Program-made: the position numbers and the translations under genes
The notes under the pieces: model-generated
The model's database searches: none
What the model saw: only the letters and a program-made list of their open reading frames with translations
Told to the model about the DNA's origin: nothing
Origin: Gimesia benthica
GTDB lineage: Bacteria; Planctomycetota; Planctomycetia; Planctomycetales; Planctomycetaceae
DNA length: 64,000 bases
Assembly: GCF_009720525.1 (NCBI RefSeq)
Contig: NZ_CP043930.1
Location: 1,426,001-1,490,000, forward strand
Reading direction: 5' to 3'
Shown: one piece after another, positions 20,996-30,117 of the stretch
Layout of the letters: every line of letters starts with the position of its first letter
Numbering within the stretch: the stretch's first letter is position 1

Positions 20996-22453
20996 TTACG
21001 CAAATAGTTCCTGTACCGCCTGTCCCTTAGCATCTTTGGTGACATAGAACGGACGGCCTTCGATGTCGAAGCCGGTTTTGGGGCTGATGCCCATCGCTGT
21101 CATGATGGTAGCGTGCAGATCTTCGATGGAGACCGGATTTTCAATCGCCATCAAAGGGCGCTCATCAGCTGTTTTGCCATAGACAAAGCCACGTTTCATT
21201 CCTCCGCCAAACATCACAACGCTGGTCCCTCCAGTGAAATGACGATGCAGACCAAAGTGCTTCATCTCGGAAATTTCATCGACCTTTTCGCGGGCCTGAT
21301 CTCGGGCGTTGGAGCCTGGCTGACCTTCGATCAGTGCATCGCGACTGAATTCTGAAGCGATAATCACCAGGGTCCGGTCGAGCAGTCCCCGTGCTTCGAG
21401 ATCGAGAATGAGCTGCGTGATCGGCGGGTCGATCTCCTTATGCATGCGGTCCATCGTGGTATGCCCGTCGGCGTGTGTGTCCCAGTGCAGGAAGGGAACG
21501 TACTCGGTGGTGACTTCGACAAACCTCGCTCCTGATTCCACCAGACGTCGGGCCAACAGACAGCCACGACCGAAGCGACTGTCGCCGTACTTCTGGCGGA
21601 CGTCTTCCTTTTCCAGCGTGATGTCGAAGGCATCCCGTTCTTTGGAACTGAGCAGGCGATACGCCTTGTCCATCGACCGCAACATCGATTCCTGATGATA
21701 GTCGCTCATCAGTTCCCGCTGCGGGCTCTGATCGATGAGCTTCCGATAGAGTTTATTACGGTTGACGAACCGTTGCCCCGTCATGCCCTGCGGCGGGCGC
21801 ACCGACTTGGCAGCTTCCTCGGGATAAGGCAGGTTAAGCGGTCCAAATTCACTGCCGAAAAATCCGGCCGTGGTGAAGGCCTTGAGCTCTTCGCTCTCCC
21901 CGACGCCTTCGAGTCGCTGGCCAATATTGATGAAGGCCGGCATCACAGGATTACGGGGGCCGATCACCCGGGCCATCCAGGCGCCTAAATGCGGAGCGGC
22001 GACGGTCTGTGGAGGAACATAACCGGTGTGCCAGTGATACTGATGTCGCGAGTGCAGAATGCTGCCCAGGTCGGGTTGTACGGCTGAGCGGATCAGCGTC
22101 GCACGGTCCATGACCGAAGCAATGCCTTCCAGTCCCTCACAGATCTCCAGTCCATCGACGGCGGTGGGGATTGCCGGGAAGGTGCTCAGCATATCAGCGA
22201 CTTTGAGTCCTTTTTTGAACGGCAGATAGCGTTTGGGATCGAAGGTATCCGGAGCCGCCATCCCGCCTCCCATCCAGAGCAGAATGCAACTGTCCGCGGT
22301 AGCCTGGGGTTGTTTGACCGGTTCAGCTTCATTCGCGGTGAGCAGACGTGGCGTCCCCGACATCAGCGCCGCAGCGCCAGCGGCACTCAGATGCTTGAGG
22401 AAATCGCGGCGGACAATCTGTTCGGGAGCGGTGGGATCGATTTCAAATGTCAT
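20996..22453 (-). CDS. DUF1501 domain-containing protein (Tat-exported)
   Basis: 485 residues. The N-terminus has a twin-arginine export signal (RRDFLKHLSAAGAAAL, residues 15-30). The sulfatase/alkaline-phosphatase-like fold follows, with typical DUF1501 stretches including LLWMGGGMAAPDTFDPK (59-75) and the late RTLVIIASEFSRD region. It is 60 bases downstream of a DUF1549 gene; in planctomycetes these two families nearly always occur as a pair. Their joint biochemical role is unknown. Start chosen at the ATG giving the complete Tat signal. Confidence 0.92.
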   Translation of the reverse strand: MTFEIDPTAPEQIVRRDFLKHLSAAGAAALMSGTPRLLTANEAEPVKQPQATADSCILLWMGGGMAAPDTFDPKRYLPFKKGLKVADMLSTFPAIPTAVDGLEICEGLEGIASVMDRATLIRSAVQPDLGSILHSRHQYHWHTGYVPPQTVAAPHLGAWMARVIGPRNPVMPAFINIGQRLEGVGESEELKAFTTAGFFGSEFGPLNLPYPEEAAKSVRPPQGMTGQRFVNRNKLYRKLIDQSPQRELMSDYHQESMLRSMDKAYRLLSSKERDAFDITLEKEDVRQKYGDSRFGRGCLLARRLVESGARFVEVTTEYVPFLHWDTHADGHTTMDRMHKEIDPPITQLILDLEARGLLDRTLVIIASEFSRDALIEGQPGSNARDQAREKVDEISEMKHFGLHRHFTGGTSVVMFGGGMKRGFVYGKTADERPLMAIENPVSIEDLHATIMTAMGISPKTGFDIEGRPFYVTKDAKGQAVQELFA

Positions 22454-22513
22454 CGGTCGTTCTCACTGTGAGAGGTGCATTAAAGACTCGTAATACAGGT
22501 ATTATAACAGTCA

Positions 22514-24934
22514 TCAACGGATCAGGAAAAACTCGGGCAGCATACAGACCGACCAGAGCAGGTCCTCGACCTGGGCCGGCTGGGGTTGTTCGCCCAGGAT
22601 CTGCGTGATAATTTCGGTTTCGGCGGTCGTCGGTTTGCGGGAAAGCGCGAACTGGTACAGATGCTCGGTCAGACGCTGGGGATCGCCGTCGGTCTGTGCG
22701 ATCAGACGCTGTGCCCCCTGGGCAAACGCCTGGGCCAGGGTCGCTTCATTGGAAAGATCGATGGCTTCCAGCGTCGTCAGTTGGCCAGGTCGCATCGAGA
22801 CAATCTGCTCCCGCATCGGTCGTCCCAGTGATTTCATCAACGCGGTATTTTTGAGTAACGAAGCCCGGACCATCGGTTGTTTGCCTTCCGCGGCGACTGC
22901 CAGCAGGCTGCGGGCCTGTGAGTCGACGGCGTTCGTCCAGCTGCCGACCGGCTTGACGATGGTAACGGGAGCCCACTTTCCGGAAATGCCTCCCAAGCGA
23001 CCTTCCTTCGTCGCGGGTGCGTTCGGATTCCACTCCCACGAAGCGTCTGAAGAGATTTCGCGCTGTTCCCCGTTCTCGAGTTCCAGTCGTGCATCGAAGA
23101 AGAAGCCTGCCGGATTGGGAGCCCCTCCCCCGTTATGTACGATGGCCGTGATTTCATTCTTACCCGGTTTCAATAACGTGTGCAGGGGGAGCGTGCGGAC
23201 CTGGGCCCAGTTGTCACCGCGGTCGGCTTCCCTGCGATTGATGAACAGGATGTGCGAATTATCGCATGTCAGAACTGCGCCTCCCCGTTTGACCGCAGCG
23301 GGCAGCTCGATGATTTTGCGGACCACAATCGTCTCATCCGCGGGGGGCACCTGTTTCGCGGAATCGCCCCAGATCCATTTGGCTTTGAGGTCAAAATCCT
23401 GCTTCTGATCCGGTTCAATCCGCGTGCGGAAGATGGGGGCATCGAACTTGTCCGGAGCGGCCCCTGTGATCTGCCAGACGCCATCCAGAAACTGCTCTGC
23501 CGTCAGACGACGCGAGCGGGGACCGCGATACAGATAATCGGAGTCTTCTCCACCTTCGACAATTTCCACCTGCGACTGGTACGCCTCGGAGGTCGCGATC
23601 AGTTCCAGGACTTTTTTGATGTCGTACTTGTTGTCGCTCAGGTAAACGGCCAGATAATCCAGCAGGTCTTCGTTCCAGGGTTTGGTCTGCATGGCATCAA
23701 GCGGATGCACGATCCCCCTGCCCTGCAGACGATGCCAGAGTCGGTTCGCAATTGTACGGGTAAACCGCCCGTTGTCCGGATGGGTCATCAACTGGGCCAG
23801 CTGCTGCAGACGTGCTGCGCGGGAAGCGCCTGCATCGATCGTACCCAGTTCCGGAAAGAGCCAGCTGGCTTTCGCCGTCTTGCCGATCGGTTTGTCACAG
23901 CGATGAATTTCCAGAGCACGTTCCGAGTAAATCGCGGCCAGTCCGTACGATTCTTCCAGCGTCCAGCGATCGATGAAACTGTCGTGACAGGAGGCACACT
24001 TGAGGTTAATCCCCAGAAAGGCCTGCCCCAGGCTCTGGGCAAACTGAATCTCGACAGTCTGTCCGGCTGAGACATTGCCCCGCCACTTGATGCCATCAAT
24101 GAACCCGCGGCTGGCATCGGTGGGCGGCGCGATCAGTTCGCGCGTCAGCTGGTCAAAGGGTTTGTTGTAGAGCAGCGATTCATACAACCAGGCGGAAACC
24201 TGTTTGCGGCCCCCGGTGATGAAACCGGTTCCGCTGTAATCGTTGCGAAGCAGATCATTAAAGAACGACAGCCAGTGATCGGCGTAGGCGGTGTCATCGG
24301 CGAGCAGTTCCTGAATTTTGCGTGTCCGCTTATCAGAGGATGGATCTTCCAGAAACGCATTTAACTCTTCCGGCGTAGGGAGCAGGCCCGTCAGGTCGAG
24401 ACGAACGCGTCTTAGAAAGGTCGCATCGTCAATCGGTCCGGGCCGGGGCAACTGGTGTTCGGCCAGGTAGTGATCGATCAGGCGATCGATGGGATGCGTG
24501 CGGTTATCGACGGCGGCAGGGAGTTCGGGACGCCGCGGTTTGAGGGGCGGCTCGTAAGCCTGTTTCCCGAATGTGAAGCCGGCTTCCCAGGGCAGATCTT
24601 CGCTGATCCACTGTTTGAGAGTCGCAACCTCTTTCGCCGACAGACGCGGCTTCCCTTTGGGAGGCATTTGCATTTCCGGATCCTGAGAGGTGACCAGTTC
24701 CAGCAGATACGACGCGGCGGGGTCTTTCACATCGACAAAGCCGGACTCCATCCAGAGCGACCGGGTATTCAGTGAAAACGAGCCCTTTGCTTCGCGGCCA
24801 CCATGACAGGCGACGCAATGCTGTTTCAGAATGGGTACCACATCATGCGCGAAATCGATTGGCTTTGCCTGAACGGCGGACGCCATCGTGATCTGAAACA
24901 CGACAATCAGGGGAAGAACAAAACGTAATTTCAT
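22514..24934 (-). CDS. DUF1549/DUF1553 protein with N-terminal planctomycete cytochrome c-type domain
   Basis: 806 residues from the ATG at 24934, where a normal signal peptide (MKLRFVLPLI..., cleaved after VQA) begins; the frame is open 14 codons further. The heme-binding PSCyt1 motif CVACH is near residue 40, followed by DUF1549 (about 140-345, including a second CASCH heme motif near 317), a DUF1553 region and an embedded beta-sandwich (about 515-650). The protein is periplasmic and probably binds heme. It is paired with the DUF1501 gene downstream. Function is unknown; a role in polysaccharide or other substrate oxidation is only a hypothesis. Confidence 0.92.
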   Translation of the reverse strand: MKLRFVLPLIVVFQITMASAVQAKPIDFAHDVVPILKQHCVACHGGREAKGSFSLNTRSLWMESGFVDVKDPAASYLLELVTSQDPEMQMPPKGKPRLSAKEVATLKQWISEDLPWEAGFTFGKQAYEPPLKPRRPELPAAVDNRTHPIDRLIDHYLAEHQLPRPGPIDDATFLRRVRLDLTGLLPTPEELNAFLEDPSSDKRTRKIQELLADDTAYADHWLSFFNDLLRNDYSGTGFITGGRKQVSAWLYESLLYNKPFDQLTRELIAPPTDASRGFIDGIKWRGNVSAGQTVEIQFAQSLGQAFLGINLKCASCHDSFIDRWTLEESYGLAAIYSERALEIHRCDKPIGKTAKASWLFPELGTIDAGASRAARLQQLAQLMTHPDNGRFTRTIANRLWHRLQGRGIVHPLDAMQTKPWNEDLLDYLAVYLSDNKYDIKKVLELIATSEAYQSQVEIVEGGEDSDYLYRGPRSRRLTAEQFLDGVWQITGAAPDKFDAPIFRTRIEPDQKQDFDLKAKWIWGDSAKQVPPADETIVVRKIIELPAAVKRGGAVLTCDNSHILFINRREADRGDNWAQVRTLPLHTLLKPGKNEITAIVHNGGGAPNPAGFFFDARLELENGEQREISSDASWEWNPNAPATKEGRLGGISGKWAPVTIVKPVGSWTNAVDSQARSLLAVAAEGKQPMVRASLLKNTALMKSLGRPMREQIVSMRPGQLTTLEAIDLSNEATLAQAFAQGAQRLIAQTDGDPQRLTEHLYQFALSRKPTTAETEIITQILGEQPQPAQVEDLLWSVCMLPEFFLIR

Positions 24935-24982
24935 CGGGCGAGCCTGCTGCAGGTGGGAAATTCGTCTATGAATCAAAGTTTG

Positions 24983-25012
24983 ATTATATCATAGACCGGG
25001 GGGCGCCCGCAA
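24983..25012 (-). promoter_or_regulatory. Possible internal promoter for the DUF1549-DUF1501 pair
   Basis: On the minus strand TTGCGG (25012-25007) and TATAAT (24988-24983) are spaced by 18 bases. It lies in the 147-base gap upstream of the DUF1549 start, so the pair may also be expressed separately from the upstream genes. Confidence 0.45.
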
Positions 25013-25081
25013 ATTGGATTCAGGTTTCCGCTCAACAGAGGAACAGGCTTTTCCAGTGACAGCGGTGAAGCCCTGACTCCC

Positions 25082-26743
25082 TTACTGGCCTACATACAGG
25101 GCGTAGACTTTGACTTCCTCGGAATCCGGGAATGTGACGCGTAACGCCAGCGGTTTTCCTGCGGGCAGCGTGCTGTTCTGCTGACCTGTAAAGACGACGG
25201 GAGTCCGTGTGCCGGGTTGTGTCACCTGGGCTGCCTGATCTCCCGAATATCCGGGCAGCGGTCGATCGAATTCATCCAGCAGTTCGACCGTCAGTGGTCT
25301 GTCCTGGCTGACCCCTTCCAGGTTCACGGAGAGTTGCAGCTTCCCTTCCGTTGTGAAAGGAGCGGTCACAAAGTGGGCGCCGTTCTGTTCGAGTTTGCGG
25401 GAGAGATAACCAAAGCCGTCCCGACGGAGGGTGGCCATTCCGATCTCCATGTTCTTGAGCTTACCGCCGGTGTCCCAGTGAGAATACCAGATCATGGTCT
25501 GGTCTCCCTTGTTGACAAACGCGTGTCCCTGCAGGAGGGCGATATCATCCCACTCCCCTTTTTCGCCCCGCGCGATAACCGGATGATCGGGCACCGGTTC
25601 ACGGAAATGGACGCCGTCATCACTGACGATCAGTCCCAGATCGACGCTGACACCGGTATTCCAATAGCGGCCATCCTTGGGTTTCTCAGGCGCATCCTGC
25701 CACATGCCATACAGGCCGACCAGCACGTTGCCGCGATTCCAGATCCCGGCCCCCATGTGGGTCTGCTGACCGGGTACGGGTGTGGCCGTCAGTTGTCCCG
25801 GGCGGGCAAATGAGAGTGCTTTCGCACCGGACCAGTGTTCGAAGTCGGGCGAACGGTAGGTGAGCATCACGCGACCAATCTTTGAACCATCCATCCGCCA
25901 GGTCCAGGGAGAAATCAACTGACCGCTGGCATAATAGAAGTTGCCGTAACGGTAGAGACTGGAAACTTCAAAGCGTTCCCCTCCCGCATTCATCGGTCGG
26001 TCTCCGACAACATTCCAGGTCAGGCCGTCTGCACTGGTCGCGCAGATGAAGGCACCCCAGCGACGTTCATCCGGACCGATCTGACTGCGTCCGCCGCGTA
26101 CGTCGGCGAACGGGGGATGTGCGATATAGGCACACTTATAACGCCGCTGGGGATCGGGATCGTTGGCGTCATACAGAACCGTCAGAAAATCATTGACCTT
26201 GGCCAGCGAGGGAACCTGTGACTTGATCAGGCAGATATTGTTCTGTTTGTTACCGTTGAATTCGACCAGGTTCAGTTTCGGTTTGGTCCAGTGAATGCCG
26301 TCTTCGCTCTCGGCGTAACACATGGGCCGCCACCAGCCGGGCGCCTGGCCGCTTTTGATCGCGGTTTCGAACATGCCCAGGTACCACATGCGGAACTTCC
26401 CATCCAGATACAACACGCTGCCATACAAAATCGCATGTCCGTGATCGGGGGCGCCTTCCGGTCCCCGGCGGAGCACCGGATTGGCGGGATGTTTTTTTGC
26501 TGTCTGGGGCGTCAGTGCCAGATTATGACGCCAGGGAATCGCGCGGTCATCGAACGAGAAAAAGACCGCTTCTTCAACAGCCGGTCCCCGGTCGACAGAG
26601 ACCCGGCCCGGCGTTTGTGCCGCCAGCTGTCCATTCAGGGAAACAATACAGACAAGGATCAGGGAGCAGGCGAGGATGAGTCCTGACAGTTGACGAGAAT
26701 GAGGGGCGTGCATGCTGGTTCTTTCGTGTTCAAGGACGTTCAT
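25082..26743 (-). CDS. Secreted beta-propeller protein (GH43/GH32-like fold), probable glycoside-active
   Basis: 553 residues. A signal anchor (about 19-42) is followed by five-bladed beta-propeller type sequence: repeated W/F-rich strands with DGIHW, DGLTW and DGVHF blade signatures (near 125-130, 235-245, 380-386), as in GH32, GH43, GH68 and GH117 relatives. A C-terminal beta-sandwich covers about 460-550. I could not assign catalytic acids. The first base of its ATG is shared with the stop codon of the beta-helix gene (TGATG), so they are coupled. An alternative start is at 26713. It probably acts on plant or algal polysaccharide, inferred from fold and neighbours. Confidence 0.7.
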   Translation of the reverse strand: MNVLEHERTSMHAPHSRQLSGLILACSLILVCIVSLNGQLAAQTPGRVSVDRGPAVEEAVFFSFDDRAIPWRHNLALTPQTAKKHPANPVLRRGPEGAPDHGHAILYGSVLYLDGKFRMWYLGMFETAIKSGQAPGWWRPMCYAESEDGIHWTKPKLNLVEFNGNKQNNICLIKSQVPSLAKVNDFLTVLYDANDPDPQRRYKCAYIAHPPFADVRGGRSQIGPDERRWGAFICATSADGLTWNVVGDRPMNAGGERFEVSSLYRYGNFYYASGQLISPWTWRMDGSKIGRVMLTYRSPDFEHWSGAKALSFARPGQLTATPVPGQQTHMGAGIWNRGNVLVGLYGMWQDAPEKPKDGRYWNTGVSVDLGLIVSDDGVHFREPVPDHPVIARGEKGEWDDIALLQGHAFVNKGDQTMIWYSHWDTGGKLKNMEIGMATLRRDGFGYLSRKLEQNGAHFVTAPFTTEGKLQLSVNLEGVSQDRPLTVELLDEFDRPLPGYSGDQAAQVTQPGTRTPVVFTGQQNSTLPAGKPLALRVTFPDSEEVKVYALYVGQ

Positions 26744-28209
26744 CAGGGGAGGAGTGACTGGATTCGCGGAGATTTCAGTTCACGTTCGGGAATCACGGTC
26801 TGTTTCAGTTTCGCCAGGTCGGCACCACAGCCGGTAACGCGGGAGACGTCGGACAACCACTGGGACTCCTGTTCCTGGCCGATCTGCTGCTGGAATGTGG
26901 CGAAGTCCTGGGGAGCGAAAAAGGTGCGATCCAGGCGCAGACTCTGGAGTTGATAGCGGTTGCGGTCGCCCGTCCATTTGACGTCTTTCCAGATCGACAT
27001 CTCCGTAGTCAGGGGATCGGCAGACCGGGAAACATTCAGATATTCGTACTCCGCTTCCTCGAGCTGCCGGGCCGTCGCGCCGGCAATCAGGGAATCGAAC
27101 AGACGAACTTCGCCACCGGTCGCCTGAAAGTTGAGTCCCATCAACGTAACATGGCTCGCATCCAGAATCGAATTGCGGGAGACACGGACTTCGTTCTTCC
27201 CCCTGACCCGCCGGATAAAGACATTCTTCATCGTCAGCGTGCAGGGTTCTGTCTCTTCCGCGCGACCGGTGAGCATCAGCGTGCGAACAGCGGATGAAAG
27301 CACGACCGCATTAGTCAGTTCATAGCGCCCCGTATCGAGGAAAAAGAGATCGAAGCCGAGACAGTCGCGAATATAGACCCGATTGTAACTGGTCCGACTG
27401 GCTCCCGTGTCACAGATGCCGGTCGAATTTCCGATTGAAACAAAGCCGTCGACTTTGTACTCGGCCGTCTCGTGAGCACTGATGCCGTCATCGCCACATT
27501 CGATGGCCTGGATATTTTCGAACAGCACGTCTTCACAATGTCCGTGGATATTGAAACCATCGTTATAGGGATGCGTGCAGGTCAGGTTGCGAATCACCAG
27601 GTGCGCGTTGTAGTTGTCTTTCGAACCGCCAAACTGTACTCCCGCGGAACGGACGGGAACGCGAATCTGCTGTTCGCTGAGCTGGGCACCGGGAGAGACT
27701 TTCAAATAAAAGGCTCCCTTGATCTGGGATGACTTTTCGTCGGCGGGCCCTGTTTTCACAAACGTCCATTCTCCCGCCTTCAGTTCCGCCGGCTGTTTGA
27801 GTTCCTGGCTGGGGCCTTTGGAGGTCCGGCCCATGTGAACCATCTTGCCGTTCCAGACGAAAAACCAGCGTTGCAGGATGGCGTCATTGACCGCAGGCAG
27901 GAGTTGCTCACTACGATAGAGGTCAGGTTTGACTTCGTTCCATTGAGTAATGTCGAGGGGGTCGGAACCTTCCAGCGTCGCACCGTGTCCGTCCAGGGTG
28001 ATCGGCTTCCCCGGTTCTCCGCGCTTGCCGTAAAAGCCGGCGTATTCGTGATAGACTTTAGGCAGCAGATGAATCGTGTCGCCCGGCTGTGCGTTGCGGA
28101 TCGCCTGGCGGATTGTTTTGAGCGGCCCTTCCTGGGCAGCATCATTGCCGTTATCCGGGTCGACATGAATGTCGCGAGCCAGGCTGGTGCCAGTAAACAG
28201 AAACAGCAT
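26743..28209 (-). CDS. Right-handed parallel beta-helix protein (pectate-lyase-like fold)
   Basis: 488 residues as read from the ATG at 28209. The N-terminus starts DIHVDPDNGNDAAQEGPLKTIRQAI..., the usual opening of beta-helix polysaccharide-active proteins, followed by short repeated coils rich in Asn, Val and Ile (about 200-400) and a C-terminal cap. The annotated start gives an unusually short signal peptide (MLFLFTGTSLA). Upstream codons in the same frame encode a better one with a basic region but have no start codon, while a good ribosome site and ATG at 28307 lie in another frame. A one-base error in this leader is possible. Catalytic residues were not identified. Confidence 0.75.
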   Translation of the reverse strand: MLFLFTGTSLARDIHVDPDNGNDAAQEGPLKTIRQAIRNAQPGDTIHLLPKVYHEYAGFYGKRGEPGKPITLDGHGATLEGSDPLDITQWNEVKPDLYRSEQLLPAVNDAILQRWFFVWNGKMVHMGRTSKGPSQELKQPAELKAGEWTFVKTGPADEKSSQIKGAFYLKVSPGAQLSEQQIRVPVRSAGVQFGGSKDNYNAHLVIRNLTCTHPYNDGFNIHGHCEDVLFENIQAIECGDDGISAHETAEYKVDGFVSIGNSTGICDTGASRTSYNRVYIRDCLGFDLFFLDTGRYELTNAVVLSSAVRTLMLTGRAEETEPCTLTMKNVFIRRVRGKNEVRVSRNSILDASHVTLMGLNFQATGGEVRLFDSLIAGATARQLEEAEYEYLNVSRSADPLTTEMSIWKDVKWTGDRNRYQLQSLRLDRTFFAPQDFATFQQQIGQEQESQWLSDVSRVTGCGADLAKLKQTVIPERELKSPRIQSLLP

Positions 28210-28304
28210 GAGCAGTCCGCAACACCACGTCCCTGCCCTGCCCCTGGACTGACATGATATGTGCCGATTGACGGCTGTGTCTGAGTGCTGTCTGAATTCC
28301 CCTG

Positions 28305-28320
28305 CATAAGGCTGCTTCCT
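28305..28320 (-). promoter_or_regulatory. Ribosome site and out-of-frame ATG upstream of the beta-helix gene
   Basis: On the minus strand AGGAAG (28320-28315) sits seven bases before an ATG (28307), 31 bases after the GntR gene. This is the best start signal in the leader but is one frame off from the beta-helix body. Confidence 0.5.
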
Positions 28321-28338
28321 GATTTGAGCGCGGATGAT

Positions 28339-29040
28339 TTATTTTGAGTCTGTCGGTTTCTGATCCAGCCAGAAGCGGGACTGCATCTGCATCATGGTGC
28401 GGGCCCGGTTCGAATCACGATCACGGATAGCGGCAGCGAGTTCCTGGTGCTCCCAGATCATCCGTTCGCCGGTCGCCGCGTCGGACTGGTAATCCTGATA
28501 GGCCGTATCGAAGAAGTTGACCAGCACCCGCTGCATGCCGGCGATCAACGTGGACGATGTCATCTGCAACAGCAGTGAGTGAAAGGCGATATCCAGTTCG
28601 GAAATTTTTTCGGGCCGGTGACTGCGAATGGCGGTTTCCATCTCCTGCGCCAGTTCACAAAGCTGCTGGCACTGTTCGTCGCTGCCATTGCGAATGGCCA
28701 GGTCGACGGCCCCCATCTCAACCACGTATCGCAGCATCGACAGCTCAGCGATATCCTGGTCCGAGTCGAATAAGGAGGGGAGCCCCAGTTGCAGCAGACG
28801 GAGCGGATCGGGACGTCTGACAATCAGCCCCAGCCGTTTGCGGGCTTCGAGCAGACCGATGGCCACCAGTCGACTGACGGCTTCCCGGGCAACGGTTCGC
28901 GAAACATCGTACTCTTCCGCGAGGTCGGCTTCAGTCATGAAAAAGGCCCCGTCGGTGAGCCGTTCGTCCTGAATACGTGCCCGAATCCGCTCGGCAAGCT
29001 CATCGGACTGGGTCAACTGGATACTGGTTTCGGCGGCCAT
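28339..29040 (-). CDS. GntR-family regulator, FadR subfamily (FCD domain)
   Basis: 233 residues. An N-terminal winged helix (about 12-78) contains LAEEYDVSRTVAREAVSRLVAIGLLEARKRLGLIV, the FadR-type recognition region. A seven-helix all-alpha FCD ligand domain (about 95-225) follows, with the metal-binding pattern Asp then His (ELDIAFHSLLL, near 147-157) and a later His in WEHQEL. FCD regulators sense small acids and often control sugar-acid or aromatic catabolism. It leads the minus-strand gene group to 20996 and diverges from the RraA gene. The inverted repeat in the spacer is its probable operator. Confidence 0.9.
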   Translation of the reverse strand: MAAETSIQLTQSDELAERIRARIQDERLTDGAFFMTEADLAEEYDVSRTVAREAVSRLVAIGLLEARKRLGLIVRRPDPLRLLQLGLPSLFDSDQDIAELSMLRYVVEMGAVDLAIRNGSDEQCQQLCELAQEMETAIRSHRPEKISELDIAFHSLLLQMTSSTLIAGMQRVLVNFFDTAYQDYQSDAATGERMIWEHQELAAAIRDRDSNRARTMMQMQSRFWLDQKPTDSK

Positions 29041-29117
29041 AGATACTACTTATTAAACAAATATCGTCAATTTATTGATTTACATCGTGTTTATTTCTGA
29101 TTAAATAGTATCTATTC
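29041..29117. promoter_or_regulatory. Inverted repeat framing the GntR/RraA divergent spacer
   Basis: ATAGATACTA (29041-29050) and TAGTATCTAT (29108-29117) are perfect 10-bp arms, each close to one of the two divergent genes. The intervening DNA is AT-rich. Probably two operator half-units for the FCD regulator, enabling looping over both promoters. Confidence 0.55.
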
Positions 29118-29153
29118 AATTCCTGATGTCAAACCTTATTTGGGAAATCTCTG

Positions 29154-29897
29154 ATGTCTGCATTACCTGACCTGACTGAGTTACAGCAGTTTGATACGCC
29201 GACGATCTGCAACGCGATTGAGCTGTTTGAGGTGCGACCGCGGACCGCAGGCTACATGCAACGGGAGATCGCAGCCTGCTTTCCGGAGCTGCCTCCCATG
29301 GTTGGTTATGCGGCGACCGCGACCTTTCGTTCTTCCGCGCCGCCTGCAGCGGACATCGATCCCGGCGTGTCTGCGCGGCTGATCAGTTCGTTTGCAGAAC
29401 TACCCGGACCGGCGATTGTCGTCTTTCAGGATCTGGACGATCCGCCCGCGGGAGCCACGTTCGGGGACGGAATGTGTCTGACGTACAAAACCTTTGGAGC
29501 CGTCGGTCTGATCACTTCGGGGGCTGCCCGGGATATCGATAATGTCAGGCTGCTCGACTTCCCCTGTTTCAGTCACGGGATCATGTGCGGGCACGGATAC
29601 TGTCACTTCGAAGAGACCGGCATTCCCGTGGAGGTCGGCGGCTTGACCATCCGGCCCGGTGATCTGCTGCACGGCGACTGTAATGGTGTTGTAACGATCC
29701 CGCGGGAAATCGCAGCGGCAGTGCCTTATGCCTGTGCCGAGTATCTCAAGTACGAAGCGATCGTTTTAGATCCACTTCGCGAAGGACGGGCCAACCTGGA
29801 ACATCACCAGGAGACGATCCGCGAGATGCTGGCCCGCCTGGTGGAACTGAAGCGCGAACTGAAAACGATGATCGCACCGTCAGAAATGGATTCCTGA
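29154..29897 (+). CDS. RraA-family protein (aldolase/decarboxylase-like)
   Basis: 247 residues. RraA-fold signatures: an early FDTPTICNAIE region (about 13-23), the GDGMCLTYKTFGAVGLITSGAARDID central block (about 102-127, with the active-site-like Gly-Ala-Arg-Asp) and VEVGGLTIRPGDLLHGDCNGVVTIPREIA near 165-193. Members include 4-hydroxy-4-methyl-2-oxoglutarate aldolases and regulators of RNase E; the extended, catabolic-context form here fits a metal-dependent aldolase or oxaloacetate decarboxylase better. It diverges from a GntR/FCD regulator, which supports a catabolic role. Confidence 0.85.
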   Translation: MSALPDLTELQQFDTPTICNAIELFEVRPRTAGYMQREIAACFPELPPMVGYAATATFRSSAPPAADIDPGVSARLISSFAELPGPAIVVFQDLDDPPAGATFGDGMCLTYKTFGAVGLITSGAARDIDNVRLLDFPCFSHGIMCGHGYCHFEETGIPVEVGGLTIRPGDLLHGDCNGVVTIPREIAAAVPYACAEYLKYEAIVLDPLREGRANLEHHQETIREMLARLVELKRELKTMIAPSEMDS

Positions 29898-29930
29898 TCG
29901 TCTCTAGTACCAGTTAGTGTTTGATAATTT

Positions 29931-29985
29931 GAATGGTACATACCAAAGTCGTTTCAACCGGGGCTAATGCCCTGCGGCTAATTTG
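29931..29985 (+). repeat. Dispersed 55-bp repeat, copy 1
   Basis: Core reads CGTTTCAACCGGGGCTAATG followed by CCCTGCGGCTAATTT. Near-identical copies are at 43487-43530 (plus) and 54830-54884 (minus). It lies in the 220-base spacer between the RraA gene and the end of the 1318-aa gene. Confidence 0.8.
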
Positions 29986-30117
29986 ACTGATCTGTTGTTG
30001 AAGTCCTGATAACAAGAGTAACAGCATACCCTCGGCCACGATGAATAATTACAGAGCTCACGTGACAGTCCTCTTGTTTACGCTGAAAGCTGTTAAATAA
30101 ACGCTAGCTGAGCTGTC

